From positions 20,808,501 through 20,872,500 of the forward strand of contig CM032230.1 of NCBI GenBank assembly GCA_019009955.1: DNA of 64,000 nt. The letters run 5' to 3'. Positions 12,590 through 22,434 of this stretch are shown here, piece by piece (within the stretch, counting starts at the first letter, position 1; the number at the start of each line of letters is the position of its first letter). The DNA is from Riptortus pedestris (taxonomy: Eukaryota > Arthropoda > Insecta > Hemiptera > Alydidae). The notes under the pieces are model-generated. The model did not search any database. It had not been told where the DNA came from and saw nothing but the letters and a program-made list of their open reading frames with translations. The translations under genes were made by a program, and so were the position numbers.

Positions 12590-13053
12590 ATGGAGAAAAC
12601 GTGAGAACGACAACATTTATAGAACACTAAATTTTCAACAAGATTTGTTATTTACAATGTTCTAATCAACCAAGTTATTCCTAATTTCGGGTTCCCTCAT
12701 TGCAGGATTTCAGCCATTAACTAACTTCATTTTAAGTTTTACATAAAACGCTAAAATATAACTATACCCGGACAGACTTCGTAAAAATGCAAATATCTCG
12801 GTTAATATTCAAGATAAATAAATGTATATAACCATATCTATAGTTAATTTAATTTGCAATAAGATTGGTACTATACAATTTTTCGATCCGATGCATAATA
12901 ACGGAGATATGTTGAATTTTCAAAAATCCCTCCCTCACTCTAAACCGATTTCAGCCATTAACGAACTTGATCTGTCTTTTTACATAAAACGGTTAAATAT
13001 AGAGTTTCGTAACAATCAAACAAAAATTGCGACCACTAGAGCGATAACAGACG

Positions 13054-13102
<49 letters not shown>

Positions 13103-13185
13103 CATTTTGAACGAACCTCATTTTCGTCATCTTCGTCGTCACTAGTACGACCTCAATAGCTGATTTCCCTTGAAAGAAATCTGCT
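12590..13185 (-). mobile_element. family A fragments, 5' end intact
   Basis: Two core segments in minus orientation: 12,590-12,770, and 12,785-13,185, which carries (TA)n at 13,058-13,100 and ends AAATCTGCT before AAAAA. The GTCCGTC terminus is missing. Confidence 0.75.
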
Positions 13186-13556
13186 AAAAATCTACTAGAA
13201 CTGCTAATTGACAACCGAAATGACTGAAATAATATTTTAATGTATCGTTAGAGACTGTTAGCTAAAAATATTTACGATTATTTATATGCTTTTAATTGTG
13301 ATATTCCATCTATCAAATCAATACCTATAATGCACCTCAATTATTATTTTTTCCCCGATATCAAATAAAAGAAAAACAACATTTTGGTCTCTGGAGAACA
13401 AAAAGAAATAAATAGTGAAACATCGAACGTTTTTGAATAAGATGGATCGAACCGCAAATGATTCTGATGTGGGCATCATGTGATTATTCCTTTTACATCT
13501 ACTGTGTCAAATGAAAAAAATGTATTAACGCATACCATTTTACAAGATTTCATTTT
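13186..13556. other. unique sequence
   Basis: No repeat family or domain recognised between two family A copies. Confidence 0.4.
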
Positions 13557-14156
13557 AGCAGATTTTCCTAGGGAAATCAGCTATTGAGGTAGTACTCATG
13601 ACGGAATTTTCAAAATTTTTCTTCAAATGTCCATCGATCCTACCTAGTAGATGACGAAAATGAGGTCCGTTCAAAACTGTGTGTATATATATACATATAT
13701 ATATATATATAGATATATATAGATATATATATATATATATTTGTCTGTTACCGCTCTAGCGGTCGCAATTTTTGTTTGATCTTTGCCAAACTGGATATTT
13801 AGTCGTTTTATGTAAAAAGAAAGATCAAGTTCGTTAATGGTTGAAATCGGACCAGTGGGAGGGGGGTTTCGACAGGGGCATTTTCGTGAATTCGAAATAG
13901 CTCCGTTACTAAACGTCGAACCAATCCTAATGCAAATTAAATTTACTATAAATATTGTTATATACGTTTATTCGCTATCTTGAATATTAAACGAGATATA
14001 TGCATTTTTATCAAATCTGGGCGGTTAACGGTTGTGGCTTTCCCGCCAAAAGATAGTTCGGCCGTTTCATTAACTGCTCGGCTCTCGTGAAATTTCTCTA
14101 TTGTAAAACACCACGTGGGAAATCTGCTTAGTTTACGCAGCTCCTGCGTGACGGAC
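13557..14156 (+). mobile_element. family A element, reference full-length short copy
   Basis: A 600-bp copy bounded by CATTTT on the left and TTTTTT on the right. In order: 5' terminus AGCAGATTTTCC with an immediate palindrome to GGGAAATCAGCT; GAGGTAGTACTCATGACG; GATGACGAAAATGAGGTCCG; a (TA)-rich tract at 13,682-13,740; GCTCTAGCGGTCGCAATTTT; core with GATCAAGTTCGTTAATGG; then GTGGGAAATCTGCT (inverted 5' terminus), TAGTTT, the hairpin ACGCAG-CTC-CTGCGT and GACGGAC. Known for the class: DINE-1/HINE non-autonomous Helentrons have subterminal inverted repeats, an internal microsatellite, a 3' hairpin and insertion at T-rich targets. The assignment is an inference; there is no coding capacity. Confidence 0.85.
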
Positions 14157-14394
14157 TTTTTAAGTTACATACCAAACCTCGGTGACAAAAACTTTGAATC
14201 AAATAATGTCATAGAAATACTGTACTCGTATCACGATAATTAGAAATGGCTTGATAAAACTTTCAGTAGCAATGGAGATGAAGTTCTAACGCCTTAGTAG
14301 ATTTCGAGCAAGAACGGAATTGTACTGCAGTTCTAAATACATTCTAAAGCTCATTGATTTGGTTTCATGCGAGTACGTCACGCTGAAGCTAGTC

Positions 14395-14485
14395 AACGAA
14401 ATTGATCTTTCTTTTGACATAAAACTACTAAATATCGAGTTTGGTAACGATCAAACAAAAATTGCGACCGCTAGAGCGGTAACAC

Positions 14486-14555
<70 letters not shown>

Positions 14556-14677
14556 TTTTGAACGGACCTCATTTTCGTCATCTACTAGGTAGGACCGATG
14601 GACATTTGAAGAAAAATTTCGAAAATTCCGTCATGAGTACAACCTCAATAGCTGATTTCCCTTAAGGGAAATCTGCT
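14395..14677 (-). mobile_element. family A element, 5' part
   Basis: Core from AACGAAATTGATCTTTC through (TA)n at 14,491-14,551 to AAATCTGCT and AAAA. The GTCCGTC end and most of the core are absent. Confidence 0.85.
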
Positions 14678-15509
14678 AAAAACGGACAATTCCGTTGAAT
14701 TCAGACAATTTTTGCAAATGGTAACAGTAGCTGCCGATAGATCGCTTGTGTCAGAACACCTAAAATGCTAGATCTTGATGATTTTTTTATCTAAATGAAG
14801 CATTCCAAGAGCCGTTTAATTAGGGAAATATAAAACCGCAAATTAGGATTATGTTTAGTTTTCATTAATGACACGAAATAAAGTGTATTTCCCCTCTGTA
14901 CCTCCATGTAAAAAGTGTTAGAATTGGGTAATTAACGACAAACAGAGTGAAAAAGAAAGAAAAAAAAAGAAAATAATCTGAAATTACAATGAGAACATTT
15001 GTTCCCTTTTTTCTCCAGCTCCGAGTTTTAATTACGACATACGCCTACAACGGCCCAGAGACGGGAATGGTGACAGATAAAAAATTCAATAACCCCTTTG
15101 AAAGTCGTGTTTGCTGATATTTCCCTGCTTTTCGGAGAGCAAGCCCATTATCAGTAACGGGGAAGAACATTTTTTTTCCGGCCTCTTTGGCAGGACTTTT
15201 CCGCAACTTCAAAGCCTCGTGATACAGGGCAAAAATAAAAATTTTAATAGAGATTTTATCTTGTACACTCGAGGGTAAAAGAAGACAACAGTAGGGAGGG
15301 GAAAGGAAGCAATAAATCCGCCCATAAAAAATGTACACGAACCACTCTGCTTTTACTAACACAAATAAACAGCCATTGTAACATATCAATAGGTCATTCC
15401 TGGGCTCAGTATTCACATACTTCCTGGAACGGTGTAGTCAACTCCCAACAATTTTCAGTTTTCAAATTTCAACGGAATTATTTTTGTTGTCCCTCCCTGA
15501 ACCCATTTT
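14678..15509. other. unique sequence with a 123-codon minus-strand frame
   Basis: The frame 15,045-15,416 (minus) is the longest non-repetitive open frame of the window outside the LINE and tandem array, but the translation has no domain I can recognise. Its flanks give no obvious splice or start context, so I do not call a gene. Confidence 0.3.
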
Positions 15510-15631
15510 AGCAGATTTCCTTTGAGGGAAATCAGCTATTGAGGTTGTACTCATGACGGAATTTTCGATTTTTTTCTTCAAATGTCCATCAATCCTACCT
15601 AGGAGATGACGAAAATAAGGTCCGTTCAAAA

Positions 15632-15687
<56 letters not shown>

Positions 15688-15813
15688 TTGAACAGACCTC
15701 ATTTTCGTCATTTCCTAAGTAGGATCGATGGACATTTGAATAATTTTTCGAAAATCGCGTCATAAATACGACCTCAATAGCTGATTTCCCTTAAGGATAA
15801 TCCATAAGGGGCT
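15510..15813. mobile_element. family A foldback: two 5' ends around (TA)n
   Basis: Left arm 15,510-15,636 is a plus-orientation 5' end (AGCAGATTTCC ... GGTCCGTTCAAAACT). A (TA)n tract follows, and the right arm 15,685-15,813 is its inverted repeat (AGTTTTGAACAGACCTC ... GGGGCT). No core is present. The whole unit can fold on itself with the (TA)n tract at the tip. Confidence 0.85.
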
Positions 15814-16638
15814 AAAAGTGAAAACTATGTTGAGCTGGAAAATCATTTGCTGAATAATATCCAAACGATGATATATGAGCATCAAAATCGACTATCACGC
15901 AGGCACTTGGACTGCTTTCCTAAGTATTTAGGACACAATTGAATAATAAGGTAAAAGAGTTAAAAATATGTCAAGACGATTGGGGATCACTACCAAGTAA
16001 CATGGGATGAAAAATTGCTGCTAGAGTTTGAAACGAGACTTTGACAGTTCACTCAAGAAAATCGCGCAAAAGAAGCTTCCTTTACGTTGAATAAAATAAT
16101 GTGTTATTTTGATATTCAGTGTGCTTTGTTTACTCAAAAATAATTGTACATATGTTTAACTGCATGTAATGATTCATTTGGTTTGACTTAGTTAAATTAT
16201 TTAACTATTTAATTATTATTATTTCTTTAACTATTATTTAACTCATTTACTTGCCTTAATTAAATAGGATTATATTAGTTTGACTTTGTAATTATATATC
16301 TTGGTTAGCTATAGTTCCATGCTTTTTTTCAATATGAAATATCCATATCAGTTATATTATCTTGAAAACAGGAGCTAGGGGGGAGGATAGGGAACATTTA
16401 GCCCATATTAAGAGTCAGTAGTCCAAACAGCTCTCAAAATGTTGGCACCAAATCTACTGTAGGCCTGAGTAATAAGATATACTGAAAGTAGAATATATTC
16501 AAAATTAACACAAATTTTAAAACTGTAATCTTAAAAAAAAAAATCCTTCATAAGGAGCGACAATGCTTGGAACGCGTTTGGGACAAAAATAGATGTTTTG
16601 AAAAGAAACAAAAATAATGTTGGACATTAAACTTTTAA

Positions 16639-16640
<2 letters not shown>
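15814..16640. other. unique AT-rich sequence
   Basis: No feature recognised; contains low-complexity TTAACTATTTAATTATT runs near 16,190-16,260. Confidence 0.4.
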
Positions 16641-16703
<63 letters not shown>

Positions 16704-17055
16704 GTCTTTTAACGCTCTAGCGGTCGCAATTTTTGTTTGATCGTTACGAAACTCGATATTTAACCGTTTTAAGTAAAAAGAAAGATCAAGTTTGTTAATG
16801 GCTGAAATCGGACTAGTGGGATCTTATTGCAAATTAAATTTACTATAAATATTGTTATATACATTTTTCTCTATCTTGAATATTAACCGAGATATTTGTA
16901 TTTTTATTAAATCTCGGCGCCTAACGGACGAGAGTTAGTTTCCCCAAAAGCAAGTTCGGCCGTTTCCTTGACTGACTCGGCTCTCGTGAAATTTCTCTAT
17001 TGTAAAACTTCACGTGGGAAATCTGTTAAGTTTACACAGCCCCTGCGTGACGGAC
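16641..17055 (+). mobile_element. family A element, 3' two-thirds
   Basis: Starts in (TA)n (16,641-16,700), runs through GCTCTAGCGGTCGCAATTTT, a core shortened by an internal deletion after GGACTAGTGGGA, and a complete 3' end with GTGACGGAC and T8. The 5' end is absent. Confidence 0.85.
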
Positions 17056-17326
17056 TTTTTTTTTAATCTTTTTCTTTTATAACCTAATAATTCCAATTAG
17101 AATGTGGTGCTTTCCCAAAAGTTCTGTATTTTTGTTAGAAAAAAGTTTTGACCCGAAGGTCACTCCTGGGAACGAACCGTAGTTCAGTGCTCTCACGGGA
17201 CATGGCTGCTAGGAAAGATAATTACGATCGTAATACCACATATTAATCATATTAGGAACTTTTAGCACGGCATAACAACTTCAAGCAATTTGTAGCGATA
17301 TATAGGAAATTTAAAGTCATTTTAGC

Positions 17327-17770
17327 AGAATTTCCGTTCGGAAAAATCATCTATTGAGATTTTACTCCTGACGCGATTTTTGAAATATTTTGACTAATGT
17401 CTATTGATCCATCTTAAGGATGAAAATGTGGTGAAATTATATAGGTTTCTGTTATGTGAGTAGGCTCAGATAACAGAGGTTGCACTTTGCAAGCGTACTT
17501 GTATATAAAATACTTGCAGGGGACAAGGACCTTTTATCAATCCTAACCAAAAATATACTGTTCACAACTTTGGATAATATTACAAACCATGAACAATAGA
17601 CAAGATAGAGAAAAAAGTGAGCAGAAAAACATCACATTTATTGAAAGTCATCATTACAAATTCCAATAAGACTGGTTACATTTCATTGTTCGATCCGTAA
17701 CGGAGATATTTCGAAACCCTTCCACTCCCACCAGTCGGGTTTCAGGCGTTAATGAATGTGATCTTAAGTA
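17327..17770. mobile_element. degenerate family A fragments
   Basis: 17,327-17,430 is a decayed plus-orientation 5' end (AGCAGAATTTCCG, TGACGCGATTTTTG, GATGAAAATGTGG). 17,640-17,765 is a minus-orientation core piece (AATAAGACTGGTTAC, GGAGATATTTCGAAA). Sequence between them is not recognisable. Confidence 0.6.
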
Positions 17771-17777
17771 TTGCATG

Positions 17778-18090
17778 ATACTATTGTCATACCTCTCGGT
17801 GGAGACCGTCGTCACTGGCTGATGGTTGAGTACCACTGGCATTGTGCTATAGATGTGATGGCATCATCTTCAAGCGTGTCAATAGTTGTACTGAGTTGGT
17901 TGTCTGTCAGTCAGTGGGTTTTATGCTCTGTTCACCGTATACTCAGTACAACTACTAACAGGCTAGAAGATGATGCCATCGCATCGAAAGCGCTTGCCAG
18001 TTGTACTCAACCATCAGCCAGTGACGACGGTCTCCACCGAGAGGTATGACAATAGTATCATTTATATTGGCGGTTCTAACCCTTTATTTG
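17778..18090. mobile_element. Penelope-like foldback P1
   Basis: Perfect 55-bp inverted repeats at 17,778-17,832 and 18,004-18,058, with imperfect pairing continuing inward. The right arm carries GAAGA (17,966-17,970) and GAAA (17,986-17,989) separated by a GATG/CATC-bounded segment, a decayed hammerhead-like core. The 3' end ...CCCTTTATTTG is shared with 54,423-54,729. Near-repeats ATTGCATGA (17,770-17,778) and ATTACATGA (18,092-18,100) flank it as a possible target duplication. The Penelope assignment is from motif only. Confidence 0.6.
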
Positions 18091-18114
18091 AATTACATGA
18101 AACCATTATGTTGA

Positions 18115-18448
18115 TATCCCCCATATTTATTTTTAGCTGGTGGTGAGGGTGATGAATGGTTAATCACAAAACTTTTTTATGGCTCCTCACAATTTTATTT
18201 CTTATAAAACGCTGAGCTCTTTCGGGGACTAAATCCCCATCCTCAGAGCTACAAAACAATGTAACACCATAATTAGGAGTCTAAAAATCAGTTGTTAAAA
18301 ATGTTTTACATGTTAAAAATGTTTTTTAGACTCCTAATTATGGTGTTACATTGTTGTGTAGCTCTGAGGATGGGGATTTAGTCCCCGAAAGCGTTCAGCG
18401 TTTTAAAAGAAATAAAATTGTGAGGAGCCATAAAAAAGTTTTGTGATT
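18115..18448. mobile_element. Penelope-like foldback P2 with hammerhead-like cores
   Basis: Long inverted repeat, arms about 18,159-18,290 and 18,330-18,452, around a short TTAAAAATG-containing centre. Each arm has CTGAGGA (plus 18,364-18,370; minus 18,240-18,246), then a 5-bp stem GGGGA/TCCCC and GAAA (plus 18,387-18,390; minus 18,220-18,223), matching the hammerhead consensus CUGANGA-stem II-GAAA. A 14-bp direct repeat AACCATTATGTTGA at 18,101-18,114 and 18,449-18,462 fits a target-site duplication. Known: Penelope-like retroelements carry hammerhead motifs in LTR-like ends that may lie inverted. Confidence 0.7.
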
Positions 18449-18603
18449 AACCATTATGTTGAGTTTGAATACAAACAAAAGTTGCAAACACTGCAGTATT
18501 TATCAGACAAGTATATATATACACATAGTAATGAATGGGCCTTAATTTCGTTACTTACTGGTGGATATTGGAAAATAAAATCTGAAATTTGTGTCATGAA
18601 TAA

Positions 18604-18740
18604 AAGCTGAATAGCAGATTTCCCTAGAAACAGAACCCAGTGGAAGCCAGTGAAGTATTCATGTTGGTGGAGGTGTTAATGGAGGCACTAAAGTCGTGGG
18701 TTCGAATCCAGCGTGGGCAATTTCAATTTGACAGGAAAGC
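18604..18740 (+). mobile_element. possible second tRNA-like SINE
   Basis: Begins next to an AGCAGATTTCCCTAG remnant (18,604-18,618). Contains GTGGGTTCGAATCCAGCG at 18,696-18,713, a good B box, with GTGGAAGCCAGTG as a weak A-box candidate. No second copy in the window, so the element class is uncertain. Confidence 0.4.
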
Positions 18741-18997
18741 GTAAGACAAATCGTAATGTTGGCAAACATAGAGGAACTCAACAATAATTCAGCTTTGTGG
18801 GCTGTGGTAGCTACAACTCCATTCCTTTTATACCCCTTTTCCACGGCCTTTTTCTTTTCTTTTAATGTAACTCGTTGTATGTTATTTTTGTTACACGCAT
18901 ATGTGATACGGCCAGCCCACATATTCGATTTTAATGAACACCTTTTTTTTAATATTAGGATCTTATATTTATTTATTCTAAATAATATTAAGCGATG

Positions 18998-19030
<33 letters not shown>
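18741..19030. other. unique sequence ending in (TA)n
   Basis: Unique sequence followed by a (TA)n tract at about 18,999-19,030 that borders Helitron B1. Overlapping frames on both strands are unconvincing. Confidence 0.4.
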
Positions 19031-19035
<5 letters not shown>

Positions 19036-20149
19036 GTAACCTCTGTCTGTACATTGATTTTTTTCGCGAAATTTCACGATAACTTTTCGTTTCACATGTC
19101 ATAGACACCATAACTGCATTTTGTTTCTTTGGTGTCTGTTTGTTTGTTTGTTTGTTTATTTGTTTGTTTGTTTGTTTGTTTGTTACCTTTTCACGCATAA
19201 ACGGCAGAACCGAATTTTATGAAACTTGGTATGTATATTACTATTAACCCAACTTAGACTTTAGGCTATATTAAAATTCTCTGAGACAAACAAGAGTGGG
19301 GGTTATAAGGGAGGTCTGAAATTAAAAATAGCGATATTTCGTTTCCTATTGGTTTTTCGACAAACATGCACATAACAAAAGTTGTTTATTTTATTCTGTA
19401 GAGTAACTTTTGTCATATACATTTTTTACGTATACCGAGTTATAAACGAGATATACGCTAAAACCTATACCGGAAGTGAACAGTTCTATTTGGGACAAAA
19501 GACCCAACCGAAATAAATAAAACTCGGTATATGTATTAGCAGTAACGTTTTCATTACAACAAGCCATACCAAAATTTCTAGGGACGGGCAGGAGTGGGGG
19601 TTATAAGGGAAGCCAGAAAATAAAAATAGCGATATTTCGTTTCCTATTTGTTTTTCGGCAAATATGAACATAACAAAAGTTGTTTATTTTGTTATTTAAA
19701 GTAACTTTTGTTATATACACTTTTGTCGTATACCTAAATATAAATGAGTTATACGTTAAAACTTTAGCGGGAGCCAACAATTTTATTGGGCACTAACGGT
19801 TGAACCGAACTTAACAAAACTCGGTATGTCAATTAGCATTAATTCTTCCATGATTATAAGTTATATTAAAATTTTTAGGTTCGAACGGGAGGGGGGTTAT
19901 AAGGGAGGCCTGAATAAAAATTCACCATATTTACATGTATAAGAGACGGGAAATATAAAAATATCGAAGACAGTGAACCTTATCGAACAAATAATTCTAT
20001 TATTAGCAAATCCACGGCAACGACGGGTATCAATCCTAAACACTGGGACGGGTAAATGTCAAAATATTGTGCCATGTAAAGCCTGCTAAAAAATACCATC
20101 ACCATTCAGCCTCAATTGAATTCCCGGGCGAAGCCGGGTATCTGAGCTA

Positions 20150-20150
<1 letters not shown>
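19031..20150 (+). mobile_element. Helitron-like family B, copy B1
   Basis: 1.1-kb non-autonomous element. 5' part GTAACCTCTGTCTGTACATT, a (TTTG)n stretch at about 19,138-19,183, then CACGCATAAACGGC and two or three internal repeats of a module with GCGATATTTCGTTTCCTATT, AACAAAAGTTGTTTATTTT and AAACTCGGTATG. The 3' end has hairpin CCCGG-GCGAAG-CCGGG, 12 nt, then CTAG followed by T. Known for Helitrons: a short hairpin about 10-12 nt before a 3' CTRR, insertion before T, no target duplication. It sits between two (TA)n tracts. No replicase or helicase coding remains. Confidence 0.7.
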
Positions 20151-20154
<4 letters not shown>

Positions 20155-20196
<42 letters not shown>

Positions 20197-20519
20197 ATTT
20201 CTGATCCTATTCAATATTTAAATAACCTGACTTACTTATTATATGATATTAATTTTAGTCGGTTCAACTATTTGACATTAACCATTTGAAAGAGGCATTC
20301 TCATTTCGGTGAATAAATATCATTTGTTGAAGTTATCACTGCTTTTTCTCCATGTTTCCTTAATGTACTTCCCTCATTAACCAGTAACTGAATATTATTG
20401 AATTTATTTTGTAATTATATGTTGTATACCGCCTCGATTAGCAAAATTAGAATGAAGAAGACATTAGATAAAAAAAATTGGTTTTGGGTTTGTGAGTGAG
20501 TGTGTGCGTGTGTGTGTGT

Positions 20520-20520
<1 letters not shown>
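20155..20520. other. unique sequence
   Basis: Follows the (TA)n tract at 20,151-20,190. No recognised repeat or gene. Confidence 0.4.

Positions 20521-20601
<81 letters not shown>
20521..20601. repeat. compound microsatellite (TA)n(GA)n
   Basis: (TA)n at 20,521-20,554 directly joined to (GA)n at 20,555-20,601, preceded by a short (TG)n. Same order as 37,171-37,270. Confidence 0.95.
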
Positions 20602-20604
<3 letters not shown>

Positions 20605-20605
<1 letters not shown>

Positions 20606-20945
20606 CATACGAATCCATAAAATAGTAATTTAATACAACATTCTGCAAAGGAAAACGCAATCATGAAATTGGGACGCACTGATAAAAGCTGATATAAATC
20701 AGCATAACGTGAACTCTGAAATAATAAGCGAAACAAATTTTCAAATTGCCTGTTTTATGAAAATACCAATTAATGTAAAAGCTCTTTCAAAGGCTGTTAT
20801 TTATTATAATGAATTCGGAACGAAAGTTCTTGAGATAATTACAAACTACTTAGTGTCAAGGACTTGGACTTAGAGTACCGCATTATTAAGGCGTTGTTGA
20901 ATACTTCAGATCAATATTGATAATACCTCAATTGTGCCTCTCTTG
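20605..20945. repeat. dispersed repeat D1, copy 2
   Basis: Pairs with 3,945-4,275. It retains AATAGTAATTTAATACAACA-like, GGAAAACGCAATCATGAAAT and GCATTATTAAGGCGTTGTTG blocks. The left edge abuts the GA microsatellite and the right edge is near (TA)n at 20,967-21,006. Confidence 0.75.
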
Positions 20946-20965
20946 CTTTGACGAGATTACATAAG

Positions 20966-21007
<42 letters not shown>

Positions 21008-21049
21008 TTCATAATGTCATGGCAAGGGTCACCTATAAAAAACACTTTT

Positions 21050-21245
21050 TTCGATAAATTTTATTCATACTGCCTTACATGCTTCGTGTTCCATATACCA
21101 CCTCTTCAGGGGTTCTCCTTTGACAAAAAATAATAACATTAATTTAGAAAAACCCTATCATATTATTTTTCGAAAAGGGAGAGCCATTGAAAAAGTGGTA
21201 TACAGACCATGAAACATGTAAGGCGGGATCAATAAAGTTTACGTG
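21050..21245. mobile_element. Penelope-like foldback P3
   Basis: Imperfect inverted arms of about 70 bp at 21,054-21,124 and 21,172-21,242. Read on the minus strand the left arm has CTGAAGA (21,103-21,109), GGTGGT, then CACGAAG and AAGGCAGTATGAATAAA. The right arm on the plus strand has TTGAAAAAGTGGT, ACCATGAAACATG and AAGGCGGGATCAATAAA. Together they suggest a consensus CTGAAGA-stem-GAAAC followed by AATAAA. Confidence 0.55.
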
Positions 21246-21344
21246 AAGAAAATATAAAAATATAGGGTTCAAAATAAGAATAACTTATTTAAGTACGAAG
21301 TGAAAAAGTTTTAGATGTACCCACACGCATGTTATAAGAAGTTT

Positions 21345-21460
21345 CAGTATTTGCCTCTTGCCAAACTATGATGACTACCAATTGCCATCAGCGGCTCACG
21401 TCTCCATCATTATCATCTCACTTACTTTTTCATTATTATTAATCGTTTCATTTTTTTTTT
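21345..21460. repeat. 78/83-bp tandem array, detached left copy
   Basis: One unit and part of a second (CAGTATTTGCCTCTTGCC, AACTATGATGACTACCAATT, ATCAGCGGCTCACGTC), cut off from the main array by the long family A insertion that begins at 21,461. Confidence 0.85.
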
Positions 21461-21584
21461 AGCAGATTTTTTTTTAGCGAAATCAGCTCTTGAGGTCGTA
21501 CTCATGACGCGATTTTCGAAAAATTTCTACAAATGTCCATAAATTCTACCAAGGAGGTGACGAAAATGTGGTTGGCTCAAATTT

Positions 21585-21640
<56 letters not shown>

Positions 21641-22429
21641 TGTTAACGCTCTAGCGGTCGCAATTTTTGTTTGATCGATACGAAACTCGATATTTAACCG
21701 TTTTATGTAAAAAGATAGATCAAGTTCGTTAATGGCTGAAATCGGACTAGAGGGAGGGGGGTTTAGAGTGTGGGATTTTCGGAAATTCCAATTATCTCCG
21801 TTATTATGCATCGGATCAAAAAATTGTATATAACCAATCTTATTGCAAATTAAATTTACTATAAATATTGTCATATTCGTTTATTCCCTATCTTGAATAT
21901 TAACCGAGATATTTGCATTTTTCAGTTTTCAGCAAACCGCCACTTCTACTCATGTTACGTAAACAATACTCTGCTACATAATAAATCACATTATTGGAAG
22001 TTTAAATACCAAAAATTGTATTCAAGAGACCTTTATTATACGAGATACATGCAAATATGCCCTGTTGACGCCCCCCCCCCGTCTTAAAGTTTTAGAATAC
22101 TAAAATTTTATTGATTGAGATAACAATTATTCTGACTCAGTATTAATTACAGTACTAGATATATTAAATAGTTCTCAATAAAATTAATATGTTATATTCT
22201 GATATATTTCAGTAATTGTTTTTCTTTCCAGTGTAAAGCGGGCAGGCCCGTTTGTATACATTTCTAACCTAACGCCTCCTGTCGGCAGGTTATTGAAATT
22301 GGATGAAACATTTCTTATTTCCGTTTGTATTTATTCACGGTGGTGTTGTGTATCCAGTACGTAGATATATCTATTAGTAACCAACACGAGGGAAATCTGC
22401 TTAGTTTACGCAGCCCCTGCGTGACGGAC
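21461..22429 (+). mobile_element. family A element, long form, inside tandem array
   Basis: A 969-bp copy. 5' terminus AGCAGATT with a T-run, (TA)n at 21,588-21,637, usual core to GAGATATTTGCATTTTT, then the extra module of the long form (TCAGTTTTCAGCAAACCG, AACAATACTCTGCTACATAA, TTCTCAATAAAATTAATATG, GGCAGGCCCGTTTG). 3' end GGGAAATCTGCT plus hairpin plus GTGACGGAC. It splits the tandem array, giving the relative order of events. Confidence 0.85.
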
Positions 22430-22434
22430 TTTAT

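Noticed and set aside
13557..14156. Family A as a classical TIR MITE
   Set aside because: The two ends differ (AGCAGATTTC versus GTCCGTCACG inverted); only a subterminal inverted repeat exists.
15045..15416. 123-codon minus-strand open frame
   Set aside because: No domain, no splice context, and length is compatible with chance in 64 kb.
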